NCBI GenBank assembly: GCA_016926925.1
Contig: JAFGNQ010000233.1
Location: 1 to 51,766 of the forward strand
Direction of reading: 5' to 3'
Length of the DNA: 51,766 nucleotides
DNA from: Candidatus Aminicenantota bacterium
GTDB taxonomy: Bacteria; Acidobacteriota; Aminicenantia; Aminicenantales; Aminicenantaceae
Position 1 is the first letter of the stretch, and every line of letters begins with the position of its first letter. Of the stretch, positions 25,334-33,638 are shown one piece after another. Position numbers and translations under genes: made by a program. The notes below the pieces were generated by a model. It saw nothing but the letters and a program-made list of their open reading frames with translations, was not told the DNA's origin and did not search any database.

Positions 25334-26878
25334 ATGGAAAAAAAATCCTGGTGGAAGATTGCTCTCAGAAATGATATGACCGTCATCTCTGCGCTCTCCA
25401 TGGTGAAACTCGTCCTCCATTTTCTTCTTAACGGAGGATACGGCTATTTTCGGGATGAGCTGTATTATATCGCTTGCGGAAAGCACTTGGCGTTTGGCTA
25501 TGTCGATCACCCCCCCCTTGTCGCCCTAATAGCCAAATTATCCCATGCCCTCATGGGAGATTCCCTGTTCGCTCTTCGATTTTTTCCTGCATTGGCCGGA
25601 GCGCTCGTTGTTTTTCTGACGGGATTGATCGTAAAACAATTGGGAGGGAAAAGATTTGCCCAGGTCTTGGGCTGCGCGGCTGTTATCCTGTCACCGCTTT
25701 TTCTGTATACCGGCAATGTTTTGTCCATGAACGTCTTCGATCACCTATTCTGGGCTCTTTCCATTCTTATTGTGATACGCATATTGAAGTATGAAAATAC
25801 CAAACTTTGGCTGATTCTGGGGATCATACTCGGCATCGGCCTTATGAATAAGCATTCTGTTTTCTTTTTAGGATTCGGTCTTTTCGTCGGGCTCATTCTC
25901 ACGCGCTCGCGAAAGTACTTGTTCTCAATCAATCTGTGGCTCGGTGCGGCTTTCGCTTTCATTATTTTCCTGCCCCACCTTATCTGGCAGTTTATCCATG
26001 CTTTCCCCACTGTGGAATTCATCCGGAATGCCAGCCTCTACAAGAATATGATGCTCTCGCCGAAAATGTTTTTATTGGTGCAAATGGTCGAAATGCATCC
26101 ATTCCTTTTCCCGATTCTCGTTCTCGGGCTCTGCTATTTTTTTCTATTTAGAGCCGCACAGCCCTTCCGCTTGTTCGGGTGGATGTATCTTGCGATTTTC
26201 GTCCTGTTTCTCTTAACTCGTGCCAAAACATATTATATTGCACCTCTTTATCCCGTGATGTTTGCCGGAGGGGCAGTCGCCTTCGAAGTCATAATCAATA
26301 GATGGAGACTCAAATGGCTTAAGCCGGCGACCCTGGCCTTCCTCTTCGGCGGATGCCTTCTGACTGCGCCCTTCGTCCTTCCTTTTCTACCTGTTGACAC
26401 TTTCATAAAATACTCCGAATTCCTGAAGTTTTCGCCTCCAAAAGCCGAAGACCATGAGATGGGGCGCTTGCCCCAGCATTTTGCAGATATGTTCGGCTGG
26501 GAGCCGATGGTCCGCGCCGTGAACGATGTCTACCAGAGCCTCTCCCCTGAAGATCAGGCCAAATGCGGTGTTTTTGCACAAAATTATGGGGAAGCCGGAG
26601 CCATGGATTTCTTTGGACGAACCTATGGCCTTCCGAGAGCGATCTCCGGACACAACAATTACTGGCTCTGGGGTCCGGGTCAATACACCGGCGAGATTAT
26701 GATTGTCATCGGCGGTGATAAAGCGCAGCTCGAAAAATATTTTGTTCGAGTGGAGCAGGCCGGAATTTTTATAAACGAGTATGTTATGCCTTATGAGAAC
26801 AATCTGCCCCTGTTTGTGTGTCGCGGCTTAAAGATTCCTATCGAAGACCTGTGGCCGCAAGTGAAACATTATGAGTAG
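25334..26878 (+). CDS. Glycosyltransferase family 39 (ArnT/PMT-like) membrane protein
   Basis: 514 residues with ~10-11 membrane helices and a C-terminal soluble tail (~370-514). The N-terminal loop has FRDELYY (39-45, Asp41 the likely catalytic residue) and YVDHPPL (56-62), both typical of GT39 dolichyl/undecaprenyl-phosphate-sugar transferases. It should move a sugar from a polyprenyl phosphate donor to a lipid or protein on the periplasmic side. The acceptor is unknown. GAGGTCGG precedes the start. The amidohydrolase gene starts 36 bp after its stop. Confidence 0.9.
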   Translation: MEKKSWWKIALRNDMTVISALSMVKLVLHFLLNGGYGYFRDELYYIACGKHLAFGYVDHPPLVALIAKLSHALMGDSLFALRFFPALAGALVVFLTGLIVKQLGGKRFAQVLGCAAVILSPLFLYTGNVLSMNVFDHLFWALSILIVIRILKYENTKLWLILGIILGIGLMNKHSVFFLGFGLFVGLILTRSRKYLFSINLWLGAAFAFIIFLPHLIWQFIHAFPTVEFIRNASLYKNMMLSPKMFLLVQMVEMHPFLFPILVLGLCYFFLFRAAQPFRLFGWMYLAIFVLFLLTRAKTYYIAPLYPVMFAGGAVAFEVIINRWRLKWLKPATLAFLFGGCLLTAPFVLPFLPVDTFIKYSEFLKFSPPKAEDHEMGRLPQHFADMFGWEPMVRAVNDVYQSLSPEDQAKCGVFAQNYGEAGAMDFFGRTYGLPRAISGHNNYWLWGPGQYTGEIMIVIGGDKAQLEKYFVRVEQAGIFINEYVMPYENNLPLFVCRGLKIPIEDLWPQVKHYE

Positions 26879-26914
26879 CCGCTTTCATTTCGCTCCTGAA
26901 ATTTGAGGATTCGA

Positions 26915-28084
26915 ATGGTTCAACCCTTACGGTCCGGTTTCACGAAAACGGATGTTATCGACATCCATGTCCACATTGGTGGTCCTCCCGGTGAGAATGA
27001 ACGCCTCTATTACTGGTCCGATAAATTTGAGCAGTCGATTTCCTTTGAAGGAATGAAACTTGTGACTCGGCTTAAAGGTTCCCAGATGACCGGGGTGCGC
27101 TATATCGGAGTGTTGTTCGACCAGTTGCGGCATTCCAATTTTGTGGACAAACTCGTGCTCCTTGCCCTCGACCAGGTTTATTCTGAAGAAGGTCGGCCTT
27201 TGAAAAAGGCAACCCATCTCTTTGTGGACAATGAGTATCTCGTTCATTTGACGCAGATCTACCCCGGCTTTTTGTTCGGGTGTTCTGTGCATCCCTATGC
27301 TCCCGATGCCTTGGAGCGGCTCTGGCATTGTGTCAATAATGGAGCTGTCCTCTGCAAATGGCTGCCCTCGGCGCAGGGAATCGATCCCACACATCCGAGG
27401 TCCGTAGAATTCTATCGAGCCCTGGGGGATCTCGGACTGCCTCTCCTCATTCATGTAGGGCCTGAAGCGACTATCCCCACGGAAATGAATCATGAGGAGG
27501 AACGGTTGGTGAATGCCGCTGCGGGACGGTTTGACGCTGCTGTAGGTGCTGCTGTTTCCCGGGCGTTGGATGAAGGGGCCAAAGTGATCCTTGCGCACTC
27601 GGGAACACCTCTAGGACAATTGATAGACCCGGATAATGCCTACTGGGAGAAGGCTTTTGGCTCGATTTTGAGATTACTGCAAGAACGAAACGCAGCTTCC
27701 AATCTCTTTGCGGATGTATCTGCCTTCTGTCTCCCGGGCCGATTCAAGTATGCCAAGGAGATTATCTCTTTGGCTAAAAATCTGCCCGGGAAATTCTTAT
27801 ACGGAAGCGACTTTCCTATTCCCGTCGTATCTTTGAGTGAATACAAGGCCCTCGAGGATATCCTACGCGCTTTTGGCTGGCTGGCGGGTCGTGCTCTGTC
27901 TGGGAATGATCTCGATAAAAATTTCCAGCTTCTTAAGCCGCATTTTCCCGAACAGACTTTCCATGCTGCTAATGAAGTTTTACGCAATCCCCAAAGCCCT
28001 GTTCCCGATTTGAAAAAGTTCCTCAGGCGCCAAGGACGGAAACAGCGTCGCTTTTTCTGGAAAGAAAGCAAGAGAAGACTGTAA
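26915..28084 (+). CDS. Amidohydrolase-2 family TIM-barrel metal hydrolase/decarboxylase
   Basis: 389 residues from the ATG at 26915 behind GAGGA. Metal motif VIDIHVHIG (14-22; Asp16, His18, His20), LIHVGPE (His180), VILAHSG and FLYGSDFP place it in COG2159 (PF04909). Members include decarboxylases (ACMSD type) and amide or lactone hydrolases. An unusually basic C-terminal tail (~365-389, rich in Arg and Lys) could bind membrane or nucleic acid. It sits within a GT39 operon with no visible pathway partner, so the substrate is open. Confidence 0.82.
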   Translation: MVQPLRSGFTKTDVIDIHVHIGGPPGENERLYYWSDKFEQSISFEGMKLVTRLKGSQMTGVRYIGVLFDQLRHSNFVDKLVLLALDQVYSEEGRPLKKATHLFVDNEYLVHLTQIYPGFLFGCSVHPYAPDALERLWHCVNNGAVLCKWLPSAQGIDPTHPRSVEFYRALGDLGLPLLIHVGPEATIPTEMNHEEERLVNAAAGRFDAAVGAAVSRALDEGAKVILAHSGTPLGQLIDPDNAYWEKAFGSILRLLQERNAASNLFADVSAFCLPGRFKYAKEIISLAKNLPGKFLYGSDFPIPVVSLSEYKALEDILRAFGWLAGRALSGNDLDKNFQLLKPHFPEQTFHAANEVLRNPQSPVPDLKKFLRRQGRKQRRFFWKESKRRL

Positions 28085-28113
28085 CGCCAATCTTCATTTA
28101 GGAGGATTCAAGT

Positions 28114-28830
28114 ATGACTGTCTATGTTCCGTTTCAAGGCTTTCACCACGAAACTGTTTCCTTTTTCCGCAAGCTGAAGCGAAACAACAACAAAGCTTGG
28201 TTCGATAACCACAGGAATGATTACGAGCATTATGTCCTCGAACCCGCAAAGGCCTTTGTTGTGGCCATGGGCGAGAAGTTGAAAAGACATCTTCCCGCTG
28301 TAAAGGCGGAGCCGAAGTTAAACAGGTCGATATTCCGGATTTACAGGGACACGCGATTCAGTCCGGATAAAACTCCGTACAAGACGCATTTGGGCCTCTT
28401 TTTTTGGGAGGGCGCGCCCTCTCGGATGGAATGTCCGGGTTTTTATTTCCATCTCGAATCCGACAAGCTCATTCTCGGAGCCGGAATCTATATGTTTTCT
28501 CCTAAGAGTCTGACCGCTTACCGGAAAGCTGTCGTTGATCCTGAGTTAGGACTCCAACTTAGAGGCATAATCAAAAAAATCGAGCGGGTTAAAGGCTTTC
28601 AGCTAGGAGGAAAGCAATACAAACGAGTGCCTTCCGGGTATGATCCCGGACATTCAAATGCCGATCTCCTCCTCCATAACAGTCTTCATGCGGGGTATGA
28701 ATCGCAGATTCCGGAGGAGCTTTTCTCTAATGACATTGTGGACTTCTGCTGGCAAAAATTCCGTCCATTTATTCCTCTCCATAAATGGCTGGTTTCTCTT
28801 GTGACCAGACAATTCCGGAGTCGGCCCTGA
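28114..28830 (+). CDS. DUF2461/TIGR02453 family protein
   Basis: 238 residues with AGGAGG before the ATG. The sequence FFRKLKRNNNKAWFDNHR followed by IYRDTRFSPDKTPYKTH is diagnostic of TIGR02453. The family is widespread, single-domain and of unknown biochemical role. No signal peptide. It is the last gene of the operon; ~270 bp without a convincing gene follow. Confidence 0.88.
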   Translation: MTVYVPFQGFHHETVSFFRKLKRNNNKAWFDNHRNDYEHYVLEPAKAFVVAMGEKLKRHLPAVKAEPKLNRSIFRIYRDTRFSPDKTPYKTHLGLFFWEGAPSRMECPGFYFHLESDKLILGAGIYMFSPKSLTAYRKAVVDPELGLQLRGIIKKIERVKGFQLGGKQYKRVPSGYDPGHSNADLLLHNSLHAGYESQIPEELFSNDIVDFCWQKFRPFIPLHKWLVSLVTRQFRSRP

Positions 28831-29099
28831 AGGCTGATTCATTTGGATAGAATTACAAAACCCACCCTGCACAAGGTTCTCCGGGTTTCCAGCGGTGTTG
28901 CCTTGCATGTCGCCATCATGATCGGAGTGGAATTTATTCTACACCTCAGATTATTACCGGTACCGTAGGTTCTTTCAGAGCCATCATCCTCTTCTGGATA
29001 TTCGTCGGCGCGTTTGTCTTTGTTGGAGGATGGATTGATGCCGAGCTGGGAACGCGGATGCCGCATACTGGGGGAATGGATAATTCAGGCAGAACGCGG
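28831..29099. other. Gene-free stretch, possibly an eroded reading frame
   Basis: No ribosome site, terminator or RNA structure stands out. A minus-strand frame of 77 codons (28946-29179) overlaps the end of the coiled-coil gene and ends without a family match; I regard it as noise. The stretch may contain remains of a lost gene. Confidence 0.3.
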
Positions 29100-29381
29100 T
29101 TAGCTCTGGTTTTTTTGGATTTGCAGCAAAGGAGATGCTTTGGAACCACCAGGCAAAGCTTCTTGATTGCCGTTGCCATCGGTTTCCACTTCGATTCCTA
29201 AGAGGTGAGCTGCGCCCTCATATATCTGCCTGTAGTACTTCTTGGATTCCTGCATTTCTGCCAGCTTTTCTCTTATCTGCTGGAGTTCTTTCTCCATCTG
29301 AGAATCCATATCTTCCAGCTCTTTTTTAGCCGCTTCCATGGTTTTCTTGTAAAGGTCTTCTTGTTCTTTGCTTATCTTCAT
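29100..29381 (-). CDS. Small coiled-coil protein, unknown function
   Basis: 93 residues. Residues 1-55 are a strongly charged amphipathic helix (MKISKEQEDLYKKTMEAAKK and onward) with heptad spacing, then a short SKKYYRQIYEGAAHLLGIEV motif and a disordered tail. GGTGA precedes the ATG. It begins 15 bp after the stop of the receiver/TonB fusion, so the two are almost certainly one operon. It may be a partner of that protein's cytoplasmic part; this is inference from position. Confidence 0.65.
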   Translation of the reverse strand: MKISKEQEDLYKKTMEAAKKELEDMDSQMEKELQQIREKLAEMQESKKYYRQIYEGAAHLLGIEVETDGNGNQEALPGGSKASPLLQIQKNQS

Positions 29382-29396
29382 TTTATCACCCGTAAT

Positions 29397-31244
29397 TTAT
29401 GATTTCTTGAAGTTAAAGGAAATGGTTTTCCAAACTTTGACTTTGACACCGTCTTTAAACGCGGGCACAAACTTCCACTGCCGCACAGCTTTCTCACATT
29501 CTTCATTAAAGCTGTAAGGGCCTGAAATTCCCTTGACTAAAGCGGTCTCGATAACCTCCCCATTCTCGGAAATCAGGGCGTTGATCACCACTTGACCCCC
29601 TACTCCCCGCTGAAGTGCGAATCTGGGGTATTCAGGCTCGATTCTTGTGGCGATCTCAGGAGGGATATCGACTTGGCCTAGAGGAATGAGATCTCCGCTT
29701 TTTGTTTTTGGGCCTTCATTTGCCGGAGATTTTTCAGTTTCTTTTTGGATTGTTTGCGTGCTTTCCTGGCCCGGAACGGAGTTTTGGAGATTTCGAGTCA
29801 CTTCCATCCTTGTTGCGGGTTCTTCCGTTTCAACGAAGCCATTCATTGGCTCAGACTCAGGGAGTAAGGGTTCTACAAGTTCCTCTGCCGGTTCTGCTGA
29901 TATGATGTCTGTCGAATGATTGATGGGATTGGTTTCAGGCTTTTTTTGTGTCTTGGGATTTTCTACCTGATAGACTTCGCTGACACGCGTTTTGACCGTG
30001 CCTTCCTGGGTGTCGTCCGTTGAAGCCTCAGGCTTTGATTCAGCGGGGGTTTCTTTTGTCGAAACCGGAGCAAGGTTTTTCGGTTTTTCCTGTTCTGTCG
30101 CATTCTCTTGTGCCATACTCTCGGCAGGTTGTGTGTATTGCGTGCTCATGGTTTTTACAGCAGCTGTGTGACCGTTTTTACTGTTCTGCTGACTCGGTTT
30201 GCGAAAATAAAATGGAGCGCTGACTGCAATCGCAGCAACCAAGACTGAAGGAATGAGGAATTTCAGAGGTACCTTTTTCAAGAAACTTAATGAGTTTCTC
30301 AGATGCTGGAACAGGGGAATTCGTTCATCATCTTCCCGTTCTTCGGAAAATACGAACTGCTCTTTTTTTTCAGGTGTTTCTTCTTCCTTTTTCTGGACGA
30401 CATGTGCTTGCGGCTGTTCTGCATTTTTGGATTCCGGTTCTTTGACGTTGATTTCCCGCATCGGCGGTTTTTCCGCTTTGGCGGATTCCTTTTTTATTTC
30501 TTTTGTTTCGATAGTTTTGTTCTTTTCCTCTTCTTTGGTTTTTTCTACCAGGAAGTCGACCTTATCCCTTAATTTCTTTTCTTCCTGGGATTTTGCTGTC
30601 TTTTTTTTAGAGATGTTCAAACCGAACTCAGAAAGGGTGTCCTCGAGCATCTTATCAATTTTTTGGTTGATATCAGCGCCTTTATCGTTTTTTACGAGCG
30701 TGTTATCCGGTTTAGTATAGGAACTTCGTATTTCTTGCTCGAATGCATCAATGCCTGTTTTCGGGATCGATGATGGTATGTTTTCTTCAAGAATTTCGAG
30801 GTCCTCAGCTGAAATTTCGTTTAAAGCCTGTGTATCTTCTGCCATATCTTTTCCCTCATCTTCCGTAGTATTTTCCTTCAATAAGGTTTTAATGCTCGTG
30901 AGGATTTCCGGACCCCGGAATGGTTTCCGCAGAAAGGCGGATGCCCCATACGATCGCATGGCCTCGATCTTAAACTGTTCCTCCCGGTAAAATTTTGTCA
31001 GGATGACGACCGGGATCTTTCCGTTGAAATCGTGTTTGATGATACTGCATAGTTCGAAGCCATGAAGCTTAGATATCATCGGTTCGACAATCACGAGATC
31101 AGGCATCTCAGCTTTGCATTTTTCCAAACCTGCCTCGCCATCGATGGCCGACGATACATTGTAATTTTCCGACTTGAGATACTCCGATAGATAGCTGATG
31201 GCCTCTTCATCGAAATCGACGATTAAGATTTTGCGTTTTCTCAT
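29397..31244 (-). CDS. Receiver-like domain joined by a TM segment to a TonB C-terminal domain
   Basis: 615 residues from the ATG at 31244; a longer frame to 31295 is excluded because the promoter -10 box covers that ATG. Residues 4-121 form a CheY-like receiver with the acidic pair (Asp10, Asp12), Thr83 and Lys107, but the phospho-acceptor position is Glu54 (DLVIVEP) instead of Asp. A Lys/Glu-rich linker (~122-325) leads to one TM helix (~326-347), a Pro/Glu-rich periplasmic spacer and a TonB C-terminal domain (~525-615, with EPEYPRFALQRGVGGQVVI). The receiver is thus cytoplasmic and the TonB end periplasmic, able to touch outer-membrane receptors. TonB normally draws force from ExbB/ExbD, none of which is nearby. 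Confidence 0.88.
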   Translation of the reverse strand: MRKRKILIVDFDEEAISYLSEYLKSENYNVSSAIDGEAGLEKCKAEMPDLVIVEPMISKLHGFELCSIIKHDFNGKIPVVILTKFYREEQFKIEAMRSYGASAFLRKPFRGPEILTSIKTLLKENTTEDEGKDMAEDTQALNEISAEDLEILEENIPSSIPKTGIDAFEQEIRSSYTKPDNTLVKNDKGADINQKIDKMLEDTLSEFGLNISKKKTAKSQEEKKLRDKVDFLVEKTKEEEKNKTIETKEIKKESAKAEKPPMREINVKEPESKNAEQPQAHVVQKKEEETPEKKEQFVFSEEREDDERIPLFQHLRNSLSFLKKVPLKFLIPSVLVAAIAVSAPFYFRKPSQQNSKNGHTAAVKTMSTQYTQPAESMAQENATEQEKPKNLAPVSTKETPAESKPEASTDDTQEGTVKTRVSEVYQVENPKTQKKPETNPINHSTDIISAEPAEELVEPLLPESEPMNGFVETEEPATRMEVTRNLQNSVPGQESTQTIQKETEKSPANEGPKTKSGDLIPLGQVDIPPEIATRIEPEYPRFALQRGVGGQVVINALISENGEVIETALVKGISGPYSFNEECEKAVRQWKFVPAFKDGVKVKVWKTISFNFKKS

Positions 31245-31294
31245 GCTGGAACCTTTGAAAAGGGGTTTTCTACCTAAAATATCATTCCTGCTCA

Positions 31295-31323
31295 TTTATG
31301 CCATCTGCCCCTTTAGGCGTCAA
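31295..31323 (-). promoter_or_regulatory. Promoter of the receiver/TonB operon
   Basis: Minus strand: TTGACG (31318-31323), 17 bp, CATAAA (31295-31300). Transcription should begin near 31288, which rules out the ATG at 31295 and supports the start at 31244. Confidence 0.5.
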
Positions 31324-31324
31324 T

Positions 31325-31396
31325 CCCCTTTTGCGGTGATATGGAGGGTGATATTTCTTGAGTGCAACTCCCCAAAAGGGGCGAGTGTCACCGCAA
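31325..31396. repeat. Nested inverted repeats between divergent promoters
   Basis: TTGCGGTGA (31331-31339) and TCACCGCAA (31388-31396) are perfect 9-bp arms. Inside and overlapping, CCCCTTTT (31325-31332) can pair with AAAAGGGG (31374-31381), which also forms the short CCCCAAAAGGGG hairpin (31370-31381). The block lies between the -35 boxes of the receiver/TonB and galE promoters, so it is more likely a protein-binding region than a leader RNA. Confidence 0.45.
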
Positions 31397-31413
31397 CCGT
31401 TTTAACCTGAGAT

Positions 31414-31442
31414 TTGCTTCTGGGGGAGCGTTGATTTAAAAT
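31414..31442 (+). promoter_or_regulatory. Possible promoter of the leader ORF/galE
   Basis: TTGCTT (31414-31419), 17 bp, TAAAAT (31437-31442). The -35 match is weak and the -10 match good. Confidence 0.4.
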
Positions 31443-31477
31443 TGAGACCAGCCTGGTTCGAGATCGAGGAGAGTCAA

Positions 31478-31597
31478 ATGAGAAAACGAATCCGGTTGAG
31501 TGAATTTCAAGAGCGGACAATATCCTTGGGTGAAGAAATGACGGGAGTGCCGTCATGCTTGTATATGTGTTTGGCTTTGAGGAGGAACGGATGGTGA
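31478..31597 (+). CDS. Possible 39-codon ORF overlapping the galE start
   Basis: ATG at 31478 follows a good GAGGAGAG site and opens 39 codons beginning MRKRIRLSEF. The stop TGA at 31595-31597 overlaps the galE ATG (31591-31593) by 7 bases in another frame, as ATGGTGA. The peptide is basic at the start and matches nothing I know. It may be a small coupled protein or a leader peptide. Confidence 0.4.
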   Translation: MRKRIRLSEFQERTISLGEEMTGVPSCLYMCLALRRNGW

Positions 31598-32577
31598 TAC
31601 TCGTTACCGGGGGTGCCGGTTACATAGGATCGATCTGTGTCGAAGAGCTTTTAAAGCAAAACTATGATGTGGTGGTCATCGATAATCTTAAGGAAGGCCA
31701 CAGAGACGCCGTTCTTCCTGAAGCTGTCTTTTACAAGGGGGATTGTGGTGATAAGAATATTCTTGAGGAAATCTTCCGAAAGCATCCCATTGATACCGTG
31801 ATGCATTTTGCTGCGGAAGCAACGGTCGGCATTTCCATGACCGATCCACAGCCGTTTTTTGAAAACAACGTTGTCCAAGGTTTAGCTCTTCTCGATGTCA
31901 TGAAGGCCTTCCAGTGCAAGAGAATGATTTTTTCGTCGACGGCTGCGGTTTTCGGGGAACCCGAATACATGCCTATCGATGAAAAACATCAGCAAAAGCC
32001 CATAAATGCTTATGGAGAATCCAAGCTGATGTTTGAGAGGGTCCTGGATTGGTACCATGCAGCCTATGGCATCCAATACAATTGCTTCAGATACTTCAAT
32101 GCCGCCGGGGCATCGGAGTGTTTGGGAGAAGCACACAGGAAGGAGACGCATCTTATTCCGATCATCCTTGACACTGCATTGGGAAAGAGAAAAAAAATTG
32201 ATATTTATGGCTCTGACTACAGAACCAAAGACGGCACTTGTATCAGGGACTATCTTCATGTTGTTGATATTGCCCAAGCCCACATTTTAGGTCTCGCCAA
32301 TTTGGATAAGCGGCCAAATGCCCGGTATAACCTGGGGAATGGCATCGGATTTACGAATCTTGAAGTCCTGAAAACCGCCGAGCACGTCACCGGGAGGGAG
32401 ATTCCCTTTTCGTTGGCAGAGAGGCGGCCAGGCGACCCCGATTGCCTCGTGGCTTCATCTCAATTGGCCAAAGAACAACTGGGCTGGAAGCCCGAATTTC
32501 CAAGCCTGCAGAGCATTATTGGAACCGCTTGGCAATGGCATTCCAAACACCCGGATGGGTACGGACGGTCCGGCTGA
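31591..32577 (+). CDS. galE: UDP-glucose 4-epimerase
   Basis: 328 residues from the ATG at 31591 with GAGGAGG at good spacing; the frame is open upstream to 31555 but without a ribosome site. Extended SDR enzyme: NAD-binding GGAGYIG (7-13), acid pair in VVIDNL, the active-site SSTAAVFG with Ser115/Ser116/Thr117, and the catalytic YGESK (Tyr141, Lys145). RDYLHVVDIAQAH and the C-terminal RRPGDPD are GalE-specific, so UDP-glucose/UDP-galactose interconversion is likely. It feeds glycan precursors; a DUF1295 membrane protein follows after 89 bp. Confidence 0.93.
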   Translation: MVILVTGGAGYIGSICVEELLKQNYDVVVIDNLKEGHRDAVLPEAVFYKGDCGDKNILEEIFRKHPIDTVMHFAAEATVGISMTDPQPFFENNVVQGLALLDVMKAFQCKRMIFSSTAAVFGEPEYMPIDEKHQQKPINAYGESKLMFERVLDWYHAAYGIQYNCFRYFNAAGASECLGEAHRKETHLIPIILDTALGKRKKIDIYGSDYRTKDGTCIRDYLHVVDIAQAHILGLANLDKRPNARYNLGNGIGFTNLEVLKTAEHVTGREIPFSLAERRPGDPDCLVASSQLAKEQLGWKPEFPSLQSIIGTAWQWHSKHPDGYGRSG

Positions 32578-32666
32578 ACCGAACACAACCATCCCTTCAG
32601 ATTCATTTCTGAGCTCCGAATTGTGTGCTCACTATGGTGATGGAGCTCTTAGAGGAGGGTCATGAA

Positions 32667-33440
32667 ATGGTCGAATATCTCATTCTTTCATGTATAACGG
32701 TGTTAGCTTACATGAGTATTGTTTTTATTGCAGCTATGTTACGGAGAGATAATTCTGTCGTCGATACCGCCTGGGGAATCGGTTTTATTCTCATTGCCTT
32801 CCTGACGCTTTTCCTGAAGGTGGGTGCGAATTTCCGGCAAGTTCTTGTGACGGCATTGATTTTTTTATGGGGAGGTCGACTGTCCGTTCATATCGGCGGG
32901 CGAAATAAAGGGAAAAAAGAAGATTTCAGGTATGCTCAATGGCGCAAGGATTGGGGAAAGTGGTTCGTTCCGAGGAGCTATCTTCAGATCTTCCTTCTGC
33001 AGGGAATTATCATGATCGTGGTATCCTATCCTGTCATTCTTGTGAATAGCCGGGGAGGTTCAAAGTTCGCAATACTCGATATTGCCGGCATTTTACTGTG
33101 GTGCATCGGCTTTTATTTCGAAGCTGAGGGGGATCATCAACTTCGAAAATTCAAGAAGAATCCGGAAAACCGGGGTAAAATCATGACTTCAGGCCTCTGG
33201 AAATACACCCGCCATCCGAACTATTTCGGAGAGGCTGTGATGTGGTGGGGAATTTATATCATTGCACTCTCCGTAAAACAGGGATGGACCGCCGTAGTCA
33301 GCCCCGTGCTCATCACTTTTTTGCTCCTGAAAGTTTCAGGTGTTGCCATGCTCGAGAAGAAGTATGCCGGGAATAAGGAATTCGCTGAATATGCCCAAAG
33401 GACAAACGCCTTTTTTCCCTGGTTCCCCAAAACCCGGTGA
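32667..33440 (+). CDS. DUF1295 (steroid-reductase-like) membrane protein
   Basis: 257 residues from the ATG at 32667, spaced 7 bp from GAGGAGGG. About 6-7 membrane helices. Signatures NSVVDTAWGIGF (near 30), the conserved SGLWKYTRHPNYFGE and the C-terminal KKYAGNKEFAEYAQRTNAFFPWFPK are typical of DUF1295, which is related to isoprenylcysteine methyltransferases and 5-alpha-reductases. Substrate unknown. It lies in the direction of galE and may share its transcript. The next gene has its own strong promoter. Confidence 0.85.
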   Translation: MVEYLILSCITVLAYMSIVFIAAMLRRDNSVVDTAWGIGFILIAFLTLFLKVGANFRQVLVTALIFLWGGRLSVHIGGRNKGKKEDFRYAQWRKDWGKWFVPRSYLQIFLLQGIIMIVVSYPVILVNSRGGSKFAILDIAGILLWCIGFYFEAEGDHQLRKFKKNPENRGKIMTSGLWKYTRHPNYFGEAVMWWGIYIIALSVKQGWTAVVSPVLITFLLLKVSGVAMLEKKYAGNKEFAEYAQRTNAFFPWFPKTR

Positions 33441-33569
33441 ACGGTGAACCGTTCCAAAGAGAAGAGGGTGACCTGGATAAGGCCGAATGCCGGTCTCCCG
33501 GAGCGGAACATCCGATGGGAAGTTTCAAGGTTCCCGAAAATGCTTTGTAACGGGCACAGGCATTGTGTT

Positions 33570-33598
33570 TTGACAGCGGATAGAGCATGTGCTATAAA
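33570..33598 (+). promoter_or_regulatory. Strong promoter of the first S9 peptidase gene
   Basis: TTGACA (33570-33575), 17 bp, TATAAA (33593-33598); the predicted leader is ~34 nt to the ATG at 33639. It overlaps no upstream gene. Confidence 0.7.
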
Positions 33599-33638
33599 GT
33601 TCGCACATTCAATAAGGAATCTCAGGGAGGTAGATAAG

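Noticed and set aside
28946..29179. 77-codon minus-strand frame ending in the gene-free stretch
   Set aside because: No ribosome site, overlaps the supported coiled-coil gene in another frame, and no homology could be named; at best a remnant.
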